A stretch of 5,282 bases of DNA, taken from positions 1 through 5,282 of the forward strand of contig JAKFXM010000088.1 of NCBI GenBank assembly GCA_021731385.1, given 5' to 3'. Under the pieces are notes generated by a model. That model was not told the origin of the DNA. It saw nothing but the letters and a program-made list of their open reading frames with translations, and searched no databases. A program made the translations under genes and the position numbers. Within the stretch, counting starts at the first letter, position 1, and every line of letters begins with the position of its first letter. This document shows positions 5,232-5,282 of the stretch, piece after piece. The stretch comes from Methanobacteriota archaeon. Its GTDB lineage: Archaea > Altiarchaeota > Altiarchaeia > IMC4 > QMZM01.

Positions 5232-5282
5232 TTAGTTTTTTAGACCTGATATGCCAAGAATTATATCACCCTTCCTCTTCGC
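5232..5282 (-). CDS. Possible C-terminal end of an unidentified gene upstream of thioredoxin
   Basis: Of the three minus-strand frames entering from the right edge, only one is open. It gives 16 residues (AKRKGDIILGISGLKN) and stops one base before the thioredoxin ATG. The tight junction looks like an operon. Sixteen residues are too few to name a family. A thioredoxin reductase or other redox partner would be a natural neighbour, but nothing in these residues shows it. Confidence 0.4.
   Translation of the reverse strand, partial: AKRKGDIILGISGLKN

Noticed and set aside
4839..5243. Plus-strand open frame of 134 codons over the thioredoxin gene
   Set aside because: It is antisense to a complete thioredoxin with all its motifs and matches no family I recognise.

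Overview
The window looks archaeal, carried on an AT-rich genome. It encodes an archaemetzincin-type protease, and TATA-like elements sit about 25-45 bases upstream of starts that mostly lack a Shine-Dalgarno sequence. The other genes (a zinc dehydrogenase, a radical SAM enzyme, a copper ATPase and a thioredoxin) are compatible with a euryarchaeal anaerobe such as a Methanosarcinales relative. That lineage is a guess; there is no rRNA or other marker to fix it.

Layout, left to right. Bases 1-262 (minus) hold the N-terminal 87 residues of a zinc-dependent alcohol/polyol dehydrogenase that runs off the left edge, with its own TATA box and a 16-base palindrome next to its start. Bases 314-509 hold a dense array of nested and tandem inverted repeats. 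On the far side of the array, at 518-544, lies a near-exact 27-base copy of the start of the dehydrogenase gene, so the array is bracketed by a direct repeat. Bases 580-1464 (minus) encode a radical SAM enzyme of unknown substrate with extra C-terminal cysteines. It is preceded by a doubtful 62-codon ORF (1476-1664) whose stop overlaps the ribosome-binding region of the enzyme gene. A 60-base divergent gap with a perfectly symmetrical TATA-like palindrome (1685-1696) separates this pair from copA (1725-4178, plus), a full-length Cu(+)-exporting P1B-1 ATPase. After a 46-base convergent gap come a minus-strand archaemetzincin (4225-4698), a 217-base gap with only AT-rich promoter-like sequence, a minus-strand thioredoxin (4916-5230), and the last 16 codons of an unidentified ORF one base upstream of it.

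Functionally the genes look like a loose collection rather than one operon. Copper export and thioredoxin both fit metal/thiol homeostasis, but they are on separate transcripts and no copper regulator is visible. The least explained parts are the hairpin array with its duplicated gene start (266-544) and the small ORF plus radical SAM unit under a symmetrical promoter (580-1696). The radical SAM segment looks more AT-rich than copA: hand-counted 60-base samples gave about 25-35% GC against about 38-45%. This may point to separate ancestry.
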